Program-made: the position numbers and the translations under genes
The notes under the pieces: model-generated
Databases searched by the model: none
What the model saw: only the letters and a program-made list of their open reading frames with translations
What the model was told of the DNA's origin: nothing
Shown: in pieces, positions 29,761 through 40,915 of the stretch
Layout of the letters: the number at the start of each line of letters is the position of its first letter
Position numbering within the stretch: the first letter of the stretch is position 1
From: Setoptus koraiensis
Taxonomy: Eukaryota; Arthropoda
Length of the DNA stretch: 64,000 bases
Direction: 5' to 3'
NCBI GenBank assembly: GCA_048013815.1
Contig: CM106585.1
Coordinates: 8,742,001-8,806,000, forward strand

Positions 29761-31596
29761 CGAAACGAGGCAAACGAGAGCAAACGTTTGGAGAGCCCAT
29801 TTTGCAACCGTTTGACGGCGCCCATTTCAACTGTTGCCTCACACAACTTGCTGCTTGGCTGTCGCTAACTATCGCTCATAATCTCATGGCATGACACTCA
29901 TGGTCTAATAGATGATCCAATAATAATGTAATTACCACTTATCCACAAGCAATTATCCAGATATGTATGCAGCTTGCAGAGAGCGGCGTTTGTCGGTTGT
30001 TGGTCGGGCTAAATCTGTGCTCAAAATGAAAAATCTCGCCAATCATTAGGCGATCGTTGTATGCACCGGGCGAGCAGAGAAATCGCTTCAAAATGCAGTA
30101 AAACGAAATATTTCGCAACGTGACTCAGTGAACATTGTGAAGCGACCGGCCCAATAGACAGCGACAGCCTAAAAAACCGATCATGGTCCAGAAATATGAT
30201 AGATGTATCACTGTGGGCTCGGCAGGACGCTTCAGATGGATAGAGGTGGATAGAGATGGAAAGAGACAAAAAGTAAACAGAGAGTTCGTCGTTGATCGAG
30301 CATTGTTTTGGTTCGGTTGATCAATGACTCATTGACAATGAGGAAGCAATGAATATTGCTATTGACTTCCGACGAGTCGCCTGATACAAGGGCGCCCCCG
30401 ATCACATGCTCGCTGCAATTGGCTTTGTTTGCCCCGTTCGGGCCAAGGAGCCAAAACGACAATCGGATGTTTTGTCTAGCTTTTTGTCGAGCTCCAATCG
30501 GACTCGTTATTAATACCTGTTTAGGAGCGCCGGTTCGGACTCTCCCTAAAGCCACTAAATGGTCATACACCACTGACGGTGTAAAGGGAAAACAAATGCC
30601 GCTCGAATTATGCATCTTGTGTGTTAATACGATGTCATAATGTGATGTTATTATTATATAATAATTGTGTTATGTAATACATGATGTCGTAATGAGTGTT
30701 GGTGTGTCGCTACGGGCATGCCCACTCACTAATCACGATCAAATTACAATTGTACGACTGCACAATTGTACTAATGCTCAATTGCAATGGAAATATAGAT
30801 TTGTTGTTGCGTGGTCGTGCGGCGCGTGATACAGACAATAACGAGATGTGAGATATGAGAAATGGCCTCTTCTCATTCTCGTGCGCTCCGTCGGCTTGTT
30901 ACTACACTACACATACCTTACGTAATAGCATACAGTTTATGCTATCAGTAGGTAATGCGCAGCACGAGAAAGAGTTGAGCGGTGAGTTGTTACATAACTC
31001 GTCGTTTGTTTGGCGGGGTTTGTTAGCGAGAATTGCGAGACGAGAATAAAGTCTTGCCATGTAGGTGCTGAGTGAATTGTTTGCATTAATAACACACCGT
31101 TTGTCGGAAGTGATGATGAGACAAACTGTGTGTGTGTGTGTTAATGCCTCTGGATATAGTTGTTTAGTTGGCAATTGAAAACAGGTTGCGACTATGGCCG
31201 CCATCGTCCACTACAACTCACCTGTGTAAAGTGAGCTGTTGTCGTATGTAAATAGATGGCAGCAGTAAATGGCGCGCAATATCCGTTGCAACTTGCAAGA
31301 TCCGTTGTGCGCCAACAAATCTCGGCAATGGCATAACTCGATGAGCTAATGTGATTAATTATGCAATGAAAGTGTTGCCGTGTGTCGCCCAAAACAACAA
31401 AATCAATTCTCCTCTTCTCACTCTTTACCTCTTCCCACTCTTTGCCACGGCTACCAAGTGGCCGCTGGTCAGCAGTAACACTGACGATGGCGGCACCAAT
31501 AGTGATAATAAGAGGGCAATAAAAGCCGCTCAGCAAAAGGCAATTTCATTTCGATTGGTCGCTGAGTCGGAGCAGTATCATTGGTGCCGATAATTG

Positions 31597-31644
31597 AATT
31601 ATAATGCCCAGTGATGATGGAATTATAATGCCCAGTGATGATGG
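31597..31644 (+). repeat. 24-bp tandem duplication
   Basis: AATTATAATGCCCAGTGATG and the next four bases, exactly twice. Confidence 0.9.
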
Positions 31645-31840
31645 AATTAGAGGAGCAACGAGAACATGAGCAAGCCTCATTCTGAGCAGCCAGTGAGCAA
31701 GCCCGAGCAAAGTTACGCAACCGATAGCGGTGCTAAACGGCCAGCAGATTGAGCCGGGTTGCCGGAAACCCGCCAACAGCCTGCCGGCTCGCAACCTGTT
31801 GGCGTGGCCGGACGAGGGCCATTGTCGTGCGGGCCCGAGC

Positions 31841-31884
31841 ACAATATCCGCACAATATCCGCGCAATTTCCGCCCAATGTCCGC
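31841..31884 (+). repeat. 11-bp array, ACAATATCCGC x 4
   Basis: Two exact units then GCAATTTCCGC and CCAATGTCCGC. The same core and period recur at 33733-33787. Confidence 0.9.
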
Positions 31885-32599
31885 CAGTTGGAGCAGCGAG
31901 GGCTCGCTGACCGGCGGACATTTCGCCGATCAATCAGGTCGGCGAGCTGTGCAATATGCACAGTGCAATATGGCCCGTTGTGCGAATTGCATAGTGCAAT
32001 ATCTGACGACCATAGTGCACAGACTGCCAAGACCGCAGAATAAAACACGGCACAAGGTTAGCTCGCCAGGGCTCGGCCGGTCGGGCTGCCTGCGCAACGT
32101 CATAACGGTGCATCCACTGGACGCCATACAGTGCTCGTCAGCGCGACATGACTGGTAGCAACAGGTAGTTGTTTGTTTGTTTGTGCCTGATCCAATTAGT
32201 GAGCCGTTGCGCAACTTGCAACATTGCATGATGGCGCAACATTGGCCGACTCTTGTTTTGTCTTGTTGTTTCGTCACAACTTCGCCCACTTTCCATATCG
32301 CACACGGCAACAGTTATACAACAGTTATACAAGTTTTGGCCGTTTCAGTGGCAGTGTTTGCGAAGAGCGGCTCGCAACATAATCAGTTGGTGCCCGGCTT
32401 TGGCCAGCACGAACATGATGCCGGCCAACAGCGGACGTCTGACTTGTTCAAAATGGCTGTTGCGCAACAGCCGTCGAGAGGACACTTGGCTAGCTTGCAC
32501 AGTTTATCTCTGGCGAGCTCTCTCATTGCGACCAAACGATCACATGAGCAGAGATGGAAATCAACGCACGGCGCACAGCTCTCCTCTGGCCACGGCAAC

Positions 32600-32678
32600 T
32601 TGTTGCTGTCGTTGCTGTTGTTGTTGCTGTTGTTGCTGCTGCTGTCGTTGCTGCTGCTGTTGCCGCTGTCGCTGTTTG
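32600..32678 (+). repeat. TTG/CTG trinucleotide tract
   Basis: Interrupted TTGCTG-type triplet repeat of about 79 bases. Confidence 0.9.
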
Positions 32679-33114
32679 TTCGTTAGTTGGTTGTTTCGAC
32701 AAACAAGTGCATTTGCATAGCGAATTGCGCCATTAGCGATCCTTTGATGCTACTCAACTTCGGGCTGCAGCTTCGAGCTTCCAACTGGCAACTTGTGCTC
32801 ACCGAAGCAACAACGACACACACACACACACAGCGAGGCATTTTCCATAATGCACCCCGAATGCTCACCTGTGCTCACCTAACAGGTGAGTCCACCTGTT
32901 AAGTTGCCAATTAAGTCTGCCTGTTGAGACTCTACGGTGCCACTCTACGGTGCGACTTCACGGTGCGACTCTGCGGTGTGAGTCGCAGTGAGAGTCTCGC
33001 CGCAGAGTGGGGCTCTCGACGGTCTCAGCAGTGAAATCGAGGCCGACGATTAATTCATTTCAGGCCTTGTGCGAACACAGACCGATGGTGAGTGCCAGTC
33101 TCAGCGAGATTCGG

Positions 33115-33163
<49 letters not shown>

Positions 33164-33164
33164 C
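33115..33164 (+). repeat. Pure (ACA)n microsatellite
   Basis: About 16 uninterrupted triplets. Confidence 0.95.
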
Positions 33165-33418
33165 CCTTGGGAATGAGTGACCAGGCAACGAAGCAAAGCG
33201 CGCAAGTGTAAGCTCTTCCGCTTATTTGCATATCCGTTTCTCGGCTCCGCTGGCCGCCGGATGCCAGCAGTTGGCGCGGCCCATGCTGCGCCATCGGCCA
33301 CACCAGTTGAAAGCGAATGATAATTTGCTTTTAATCAATCTCGGCCAGTCGCTAGCATTTAGTCAGTTGTACATTGTTGCATAATTTTGTTTTCGCGTTT
33401 CAACTGCACAATAATCAA

Positions 33419-33459
33419 ATAACGGCACAATGTTGCTAGTCGCAACATTGTGCCGTTAT
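33419..33459. repeat. Perfect 18-bp inverted repeat with 5-base loop
   Basis: Left arm ATAACGGCACAATGTTGC, loop TAGTC, right arm the exact reverse complement (33442-33459). It would form a cruciform or a very stable RNA hairpin. Confidence 0.95.
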
Positions 33460-33732
33460 CTGAAATTGATTGCGTCATCGCGCGCCTCGCATCTACCGGC
33501 TCTCGATGGCGGCTCGATTCATCATGTCCGCCGGTGTAGTTGCTGCATGGTTGTGGCTGCATGGTTGTTGTTGCTGTTGTTGTTGCTGTTGTCGCTGCTG
33601 TTGGCGCTGCTGTTGGCGCCGATGATGATGGAGCGAGCGTCATCGATCGACAACAGCACGGCACCCAAGAGTCGCGCTCGCTGGGCGAGCGGCCATTAAT
33701 CACTGCCGACGCTCGTTGCCACTGGCGTGCAA

Positions 33733-33787
33733 CGAACATCCGACGAATATCCGACGAACATCCGAAAAATATCCGAAAAATGTCCGC
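33733..33787 (+). repeat. 11-bp array, CGAAYATCCGA x 5
   Basis: Units CGAACATCCGA, CGAATATCCGA, CGAACATCCGA, AAAATATCCGA, AAAATGTCCGC. Same period and AATATCCG core as 31841-31884, and both arrays end in AATGTCCGCC. Confidence 0.9.
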
Positions 33788-34445
33788 CCCGATGCCGGCC
33801 GATCGGCGGGTATCATCCGAGGACGCTGAGATGATACCGCTGCTCGGATGTCGCCAGCGCCCGTCTGAAATGTCCGCCGAAGGCAGTCGCGCTCGCTGCG
33901 AGTGTCTCGAGAATCTCGAGTCGACGTGGATTTATCGACTCAATTCGAACTGCAAACAATTCACGTGCGTCTCATGAGTCAGACGAATCACCTGAGATGC
34001 TGCACATGCAACACTGGGCATTTTGTCTCTGTTTGGGCGGTTGTCGAGAGCGGTTGAATTGACAACTCGTCGGCAACAAGGCCTAAAATGCGAGTTGATC
34101 CACAGCGTCGCCGTTGGGCCAAAGCGTCGCCGTTGAGCCAAAACGTCGGAATCTATTCGGCGACGAGCCGAATCGAAGGAGATTCTGTGCGATTGGGACA
34201 ATCGCATAGATTAGAGCGGCTAAATTTATCCTTGGCTGTCTGTCTGGCCGCCAGAGTGTGGCGATTACAGCGCCGTTATCCGTGTCCGTGTTTGGTCATC
34301 ATCGGTGTGCGATCTGGCGTCGTCGTCCGACAAGAATCGTCCGACAAGCACCGGCCAGCGCCGACCAAAGCCGGCCAACAAAGTAACAAAATGCACATGT
34401 AACGGCGCAAAGGTATTTGGCGTTATTGTCGCTACAGCGGCCATC

Positions 34446-34480
34446 TCTGTCTTATCGCCATTTAATGACGATAAGACAGA
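34446..34480. repeat. Perfect 12-bp inverted repeat carrying paired GATA sites
   Basis: TCTGTCTTATCG, 11-base loop, CGATAAGACAGA. Each arm contains a GATA motif (CGATAAG / CTTATCG). Confidence 0.9.
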
Positions 34481-34974
34481 CCAACAGACCGAGAGCTTAC
34501 GTTACGTAACGGCGCTCACGGTGCGCAGCTCGACTGTGTCTTTGCTCGTCGGATGGCCGGCCGGGCGCGGAGCGGCCAACAAGGAGCCACTTGTTGTCCG
34601 TTGTGCGCTCGCCGCTGCCGTGGCCGCCGATCAACGGGCGGTTGGCGCGCGGGCGGAGTTTGACAGTTGCAGCTCGCTCGCCAGAATTGTCAGAATTGTC
34701 TGAACGGGCGCTCGTTTGGCCGGCGAGCTCGACGGGCAGCTCGACAGGGCAGCTCGACAGGGCAGGCGAGTGAAAGTCGGCGCTCGCTCGGTCGGCGCTC
34801 GCTTGCTCACACATTGCGTTAAACGGGCTGCACAACAGGTGAGTGGACAGAGTCAACATTGCCAGTGTCTTCCCACTTTCACCTGTTGGCTGACTTTGTG
34901 CAACTTTGTCCGCTGTGCGCCGTCTCATGCCCGTTACGCAACTGGCTGAGCTTGTAGCTTGTTGCTGGCAGCTC

Positions 34975-35040
34975 GTAGCTTGCCGATGGTAGCTTGCCGA
35001 TGGTAGCTTGCCGATGGTTGCCCATGGTTGCCGATGGCTG
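34975..35040 (+). repeat. 14-bp minisatellite, GTAGCTTGCCGATG x 3 plus decayed units
   Basis: Three exact 14-bp units at 34975-35016 followed by GTTGCCCATG and GTTGCCGATG variants. A (CA)n run lies just downstream at about 35059-35080. Confidence 0.9.
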
Positions 35041-37731
35041 CAACTAGCCCATGCGACCAACACACACACACACACACACACTTATGCAACGGCGACAGGT
35101 GATGCGAGGTGATCAATTTTTCCCTTTTTATCATTATTATTGTTGCACTTATATTACATAATGTATGTGCTTTATTATATTTTTTGTCGATTCTCATCAT
35201 CATCGTCGTGGTCGCCGCTACTGCTATTATTATCGTTGTTATATTGTTGTTGTTGGCCTAGCGGCTCGCACACGAACCTGGCCCGCCACTGACGCTAAGG
35301 CTCTCAACTCATCAGCAGCCCATTGAATCTCATCAGCGCCACGCTGAATCTCGCCACATCGTCAGCCAACAAGCAAATCTCATTAGCGCCACACTGAATC
35401 TCGCCAGCCGACAACCAAGTCTCGCCAGCCGACAACCAAGTCTCGCCAGCCAACGTCAGCCAACAGCGCGCCAAGAAGCGGCCAGAAGCAGCGAAGAAGC
35501 GGCCATAAGGCACCGAGAAGCGCCAAATTAGAAGCCGGCGAGCTAGTGCCCAAATTAGAAGCCGCCAATCAGCCGCCAATCATTCACAATATAAAGCAGC
35601 AACATATAAAGCAACATAATTAGCCGCTTCACTTATTCAGCCTGCTCAAGGCAACCGGCCAGCGCATTTATCGGTGCAGTGTGTAATGGCGCGGCTACCG
35701 GTGCCAATTTGATTGTCGCTGTTTGCATCAATAGCAATGACGCAACAGCAATAATTACTATTATATAACACATCGGCGCTCATCATCACGACCATCACGA
35801 CAAACACCGCAAACCTGTGCAAACATCATCGCCTGTACGCCACCAGCAAACATATGATGAGAAGAGTTATGAGAGCGCACAGTAATGAAGCAATTTTTCA
35901 CCAATAATCGTCATTGTTGCATATAGCCACAAACAGGCCCAACGAGAGCGAAAGTGAGCACAGGTGAGCACAGGTGAGCAACGGTGAGCGAAAGTGAGTG
36001 CAAATCAAATCAGTGGCCACAAAAAGGCACAACAGCTCACTCAACAGCTCACTCAACAGCTTACGTAAGTGACGCAACGAGGCCTCAAGTGGCAACACAA
36101 GTGAACACAACGTCCCGTTACAACGGCAATCGAAGATCATGTTATCCGACTGTCGGACACATTTGCAAGCATCCACCAGATCAAATAGATCGAATAGATG
36201 GACCAAATCAACAAGAACAACCACGACAAATGCAAAGTCAACCATAATTATGTTGCAACGTTTAACGAAGCTCGCCAGCGACCAATCACCCAGCTCAAGC
36301 GACAACAACAACAATCACAACTATAGTCACAATAAAAATAAAAATAATAATAGTAATAGCAATAATAGAAGCCTGCGATAATTCAAGAAAATTTGTAAGT
36401 TTTACCTGCAGTGCGAAATCAACTCTCGAAGCCACCGATTTGTCAGTGCAACAATCACTGGTCACTTCCGGTCAAAAGCACACATCACGTATGTATTTTG
36501 TGAGGCGCATCTACATTTGTTTACAATTTGTTCACGTTTCCATTAACAATTCGAGCCGGCAACAATTGTGCTATCAATAGCTTTGAAAGGCTCGATTGTA
36601 TCAAGTTGCCGAGCCAACTTAGTATGACAATCTAACAAAAGCGAATCATTTCAACTTACCACACGTTAGTATCTTGGTGTTATGAGTCAGCCGAGTATCA
36701 CCAACACTCTGCGTAATTGTGGCTGACAATTGTGATTTACAAACAATGCCAAAACGACTAACGATTGCCCATTCGATGTGCTCGTTGCTCTCACCGGCTG
36801 ACCGTTTAGTCATACTGGCGAAATAGAGCGCTCGCCAGTCACTGATTTGTCGCAGATAAATGCCGGTTAGTTTGCTGACCTGCTGCTACCGCATCGTTTG
36901 TCGTCAATTGTTATTGTCGTCATTCGCCCACATGCGACATATTTGAGATAATTTAATTATGTTCATTATTCATTAATGTCAAGCAAAAACAACTATGCCA
37001 TCATGCGTTAATTTTTGCAAATTCCAGAAACGTTTGAGACTCAAACTTGGACTGACGAGATCACGCCCGGCGTTAGCGGTTGCCGTTGCGGGTTGAGAAA
37101 TGCTACCAGGGCCCATTCAAATTCAGCTGCAAGTCAGTTGCGGTTCAATTGCGGTAAAGTGTGGATCGTCTCATAAAACTCATTTGGTTTATAACAAACG
37201 GACAGTTATCAATTATTGCCAATTAGTCATTTCATTATCTAACAAAGTGGTCAGACACATGAGCGCGTTATGAAGACAACTGACAATTGTGAGAATGGAC
37301 GCTCGAAATAGTGCTGCCTATCACTGGCATTGTGCAAACGAGCGATGCAATAATAAATGGTAACTAGCCGCTTTAATGGCCTTGAGGCGCCAATTGGCTC
37401 GACTATCTTGTTGCTAAATGTGTCACAAGAATGAATCTAGAACAATAATTATAATTGTCCCAAGTGGCGATGCAATCTAATACTGGCCGGCATATTATTA
37501 GTAATTAGCGTGCGTAGTCAGTAGTAATGAGCATAGTCAATTATGAATGAATGCAACCAGTAAATTCAATCGCGATCAATGCATCTCAGCTGAAAACTGA
37601 TATAACCGATCCAATATAATGATAACATGTTGTCATGATGTAACATTGGCTTGCGATGCAGGCGTGACGTAACACTTGAGTGTGAATAAAAGCGAAAATA
37701 TTGCGGTGGCCTCAGGCATATCGGCCGGAGA

Positions 37732-37805
37732 GTATTGCAATATCCATACTATCATAGTATTACCATGGCTATACTGTATCTATACATGTATGGATATTGC
37801 ATTAC
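37732..37805. repeat. Long hairpin, 18-bp arms with one mismatch, 38-base loop
   Basis: Arm 37732-37749 contains GCAATATCCATAC and arm 37788-37805 contains its reverse complement GTATGGATATTGC. Inside the loop AGTAT and ATACT can pair further. Total 74 bases, the size of a microRNA precursor. Confidence 0.8.
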
Positions 37806-39049
37806 TATATTACCGATCCAGCTCAAAGCTGCCTCTGGCAAGCCGCTGCTGATTTGCATATTGTGGCCACTAACTTGGACACTAATGGCGATTTGACAGT
37901 ATCAATCAATCAATAATCAGCCATTCAACAATATCAGCCGAGCACCTTGTTGACACCTCAAAATCGATACCTGCACCCATGCTTTTAAGCTTTCCGATGA
38001 GTCCGAACGGATTTTGAATGAAATTCAGTGCAGTATTCACACGTGAATATGTTGGTCAAAATAACTGTGCCCTCGTTGTGACTGCTTGTGTCTCGTTGGC
38101 TACTCCAATGATGATATAACTGCTCGTTGCATTAATATTATCCGACTGCTAATGATATAAATTGATGCACAGCCAGCAGTGAGCTGATTCTCACATCGTC
38201 TTTTGCCAGTCGATGCACCCTGACTGTTGGAGATTTAGTTTGAGACTTAATTGCCGATTGGGCGATTTTACACATTGCAACGAAGTTTTCCGTGTGCATG
38301 TGAAGCAAAGCCTAATGGTCAGAATTTTCATTAGACTCGGATGATCCGAGTCGGATGATAACAATTTTGCAAGTTTTTACCGGCGAGAATAGTTGCGACT
38401 ATTTGATAGATGACACACAAAGGCACCATGTGAAGAAGACAAATGTCTTGCTACGGATAGCCTATCCGAGCGAGCAGTGAGTGAAAGTGGCGAGCTGCCT
38501 CTTCTCATTCCAGTTTAATTTATCTCTCTCTCTCTCATCTTCTAGTATCACCTCGGCGCTCAATTCAATTTTATCCAATCCAATCCTATCCTTCAGTGAA
38601 TCTAATCCAATGCGATTGTCGGCCTATTCGGACTGCTCGGCTAAATCCAGTATCGAGCGTGCTCGCCAGTCCGCCGGACAAGTTTAGACCGATCCGGTCC
38701 GATCCAGTCGGGTCCGGTCTGCTCCCGTCCGGTCTGGCCGTCGATGATTTGTTCAGTTAGTTGGCCACCGCCGGATTCATTGCAGCCTTGTGCTGACCAC
38801 TTGTAATAGACTTACAGAGACAGCAACAATAAACAACTATCACTCCAACTATGATGTAATCAGCAATTTCTGCGCAATGAATCGTTGCGATGATTGCATA
38901 CGATTAAATGAGTGAGACACTAAAACTAACTGAATGCAATGTATGAATGCACTGCCAAGACATTTCCCATATGTAGATACATGTGCATACATAAGCTGCC
39001 ATTTGCCAACTTGAGACGGCAAGCCAAACAGAATAGATTATAATGAAGT

Positions 39050-39101
39050 GTTGTTGTTGTTGTTGTTGCTGTTGTTGCTGCTGTTGTTGCCGGTGTTGTT
39101 A
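39050..39101 (+). repeat. TTG/CTG trinucleotide tract
   Basis: Interrupted TTG triplets, about 50 bases. Confidence 0.9.
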
Positions 39102-40363
39102 CAATGGCATTCTTATTTCATTATTCGCTTTGCATCCCGCTGTCCATTCACCTGTAGTTGTTGCAGTGGCTCACCTGTTGCAACTTGCAACACAAATCAA
39201 TTCGTGTGTGTGACTCGATAACTCAATGTATGAGTTTAATGACCAAATTGGCCACACACTAAAACACACAAACCCAATGCGATGGCTACCATAATCATTA
39301 CTGTTATTCATATAAATAGAAATACTAAATTAAGCTAACATTGTAATCCAATGATAGCCATAAATGCATCATGATGCAACTTCCGTTTTTCTCGGGAAAA
39401 CTGCCATCACTCCTATCATAGGAGTCCTATGAATACAACATACAAATAGTGTTTATAACAAACATACACAATGTTTGTTGTTGCAGCCATTCAAACGAGA
39501 CTTTTGTGTCAGCAGTCTCGTATGAGCGACTAACAATTTTAATCAATGATTGACTATTATTGTTAGTCGCCATCATTAGACCATTATCTCGTTTGAACGG
39601 TGCGGATCGGCTCGGTTTTGTCATAACAAACTGTCGGTACAAAGAAAGTACATTGCACAGAAATGGTTTCTCTGTCTGCGATTGTGATCGATGGCACCTT
39701 TGTGTGTCTTCATCCGTCTCTTAATCCAAATAAATCCAACAGCGACAATTGAGAGCCAAAATGAAGCACCCATACCCATGACCCTTGACACAATCTAAAT
39801 TGCTCTCTAATTAACTCTAATTGACTCTGATCATTACTATTGTTTGTGTTATTATTCATTTTTATCATCCATCATGGCTCAACTAAACTGTCTGTGCAGA
39901 CAGATAATCAAGCAAAGTGCCAAACTTCAGTTCGAATTCGGACATGGTCAATTTATTGTTCATTTGATATAATCTAGAGTATTACTTTGACGCCACTCGC
40001 TAACAGCTAGTGGCCAAAGAACGAAACTGAGTGTCATCAATCAATACTGGTCAAAGCAAATAGTATTCAACCCGTCGCGTTAACCGCGCATTTCCGGTAC
40101 TGGAGTCAAGAGTCCACAGCAATTACATCACACAAATTTGACCACATCCACTGGCGCTGAGCACACATTTGTTGTAATTGTGCTATTAGAATCGAGCTCA
40201 ATCGATGCTCCAATCTGCTTTATTGGCCGTTACTTTTACTTCAGTAAATCACCTGTCGCTCCTCCTCAATTTAATGCATGTTGAATCATCTAATGTCAGT
40301 TGATCAGGCGATGATCGAGCGTTTAATGGTTGGTTGGTAGTGATTTAGTAGCAGCAGCAATCA

Positions 40364-40427
40364 AAGCAACAACCAGAAGCAACAACCAGAAGCAACAACC
40401 AGAAGCAACAACTAGAAGCAACAACAG
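40364..40427 (+). repeat. 13-bp minisatellite, AAGCAACAACCAG
   Basis: Four to five units just upstream of the GMC gene's first coding exon. Confidence 0.85.
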
Positions 40428-40789
40428 CGAGCAGCAAAATAGGCAGTCGCTCAATTAATCGAACGCATCATCATCATCACAAATCACAACAAATCGAGCA
40501 AGATATATTGCGTAACACATTAGTTTAGTTTATCATAAAGTTAATATTATCTGATCACATCAATCGGTGCTCATCCAACGCGATCTTTGCATGTTGATCG
40601 CATCGATCATCGCAACTTGTTACAATTTGTCAGCTCTTCACATCACACTATTCCTATAGCACACCATTGCATCACATCATTGCATCACACAGTAGTTGGC
40701 AGCGTAACGAGATTCGTTAAAGAATTGAAATCTTTTGTTACAGTTACTTTGGTTTGTTTAATATTTCTCGGCCGGCCATCGACAATACC

Positions 40790-40857
40790 CAACAACAGCA
40801 ACAACAACAAAAACAACAACAACAGCAACAACAACAGCAGCAGCAGCAGCAACAATA
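40790..40857 (+). repeat. CAA/CAG tract in the GMC 5' leader
   Basis: Interrupted CAA then CAG triplets. They are in frame with the GMC start codon but follow no upstream ATG, so polyglutamine is probably not made unless a near-cognate start is used. Confidence 0.85.
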
Positions 40858-40915
40858 CAGCCAATTCAATCTCGGCCAGCAACAACAATCGGGGCGCAAT
40901 AACAATAAACGAGCG

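Larger units (their letters stand above)
26042..40915. other. Large gene-free region, about 14.9 kb, repeat- and E-box-rich
   Basis: I find no frame with a family signature. Long frames overlap on both strands in GC-rich, CAA/CTG-rich stretches (28.5-29.3, 31.7-32.3, 34.5-35.1 kb) because those repeats lack stops. The content is minisatellites, trinucleotide tracts, many CAGGTG/CACCTG E-boxes (for example three in 32866-32898) and perfect hairpins (33419-33459, 34446-34480, 37732-37805). It could be the 5' regulatory and non-coding exon territory of the GMC oxidoreductase gene. Confidence 0.5.

Noticed and set aside
31713-32720. Several 110-170 codon frames on both strands
   Set aside because: Low-complexity GC-rich sequence with mutually overlapping frames, some reading through TTG/CTG repeats; no recognisable domain.
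34497-35081. 194-codon minus-strand frame
   Set aside because: Begins in a (CA)n run and a 14-bp minisatellite; composition follows the repeat, no family motif.
40754-40915. PolyQ extension at the GMC N-terminus
   Set aside because: The in-frame CAA/CAG tract has no upstream ATG, only a TTG, and would displace the signal peptide; I treat it as leader.
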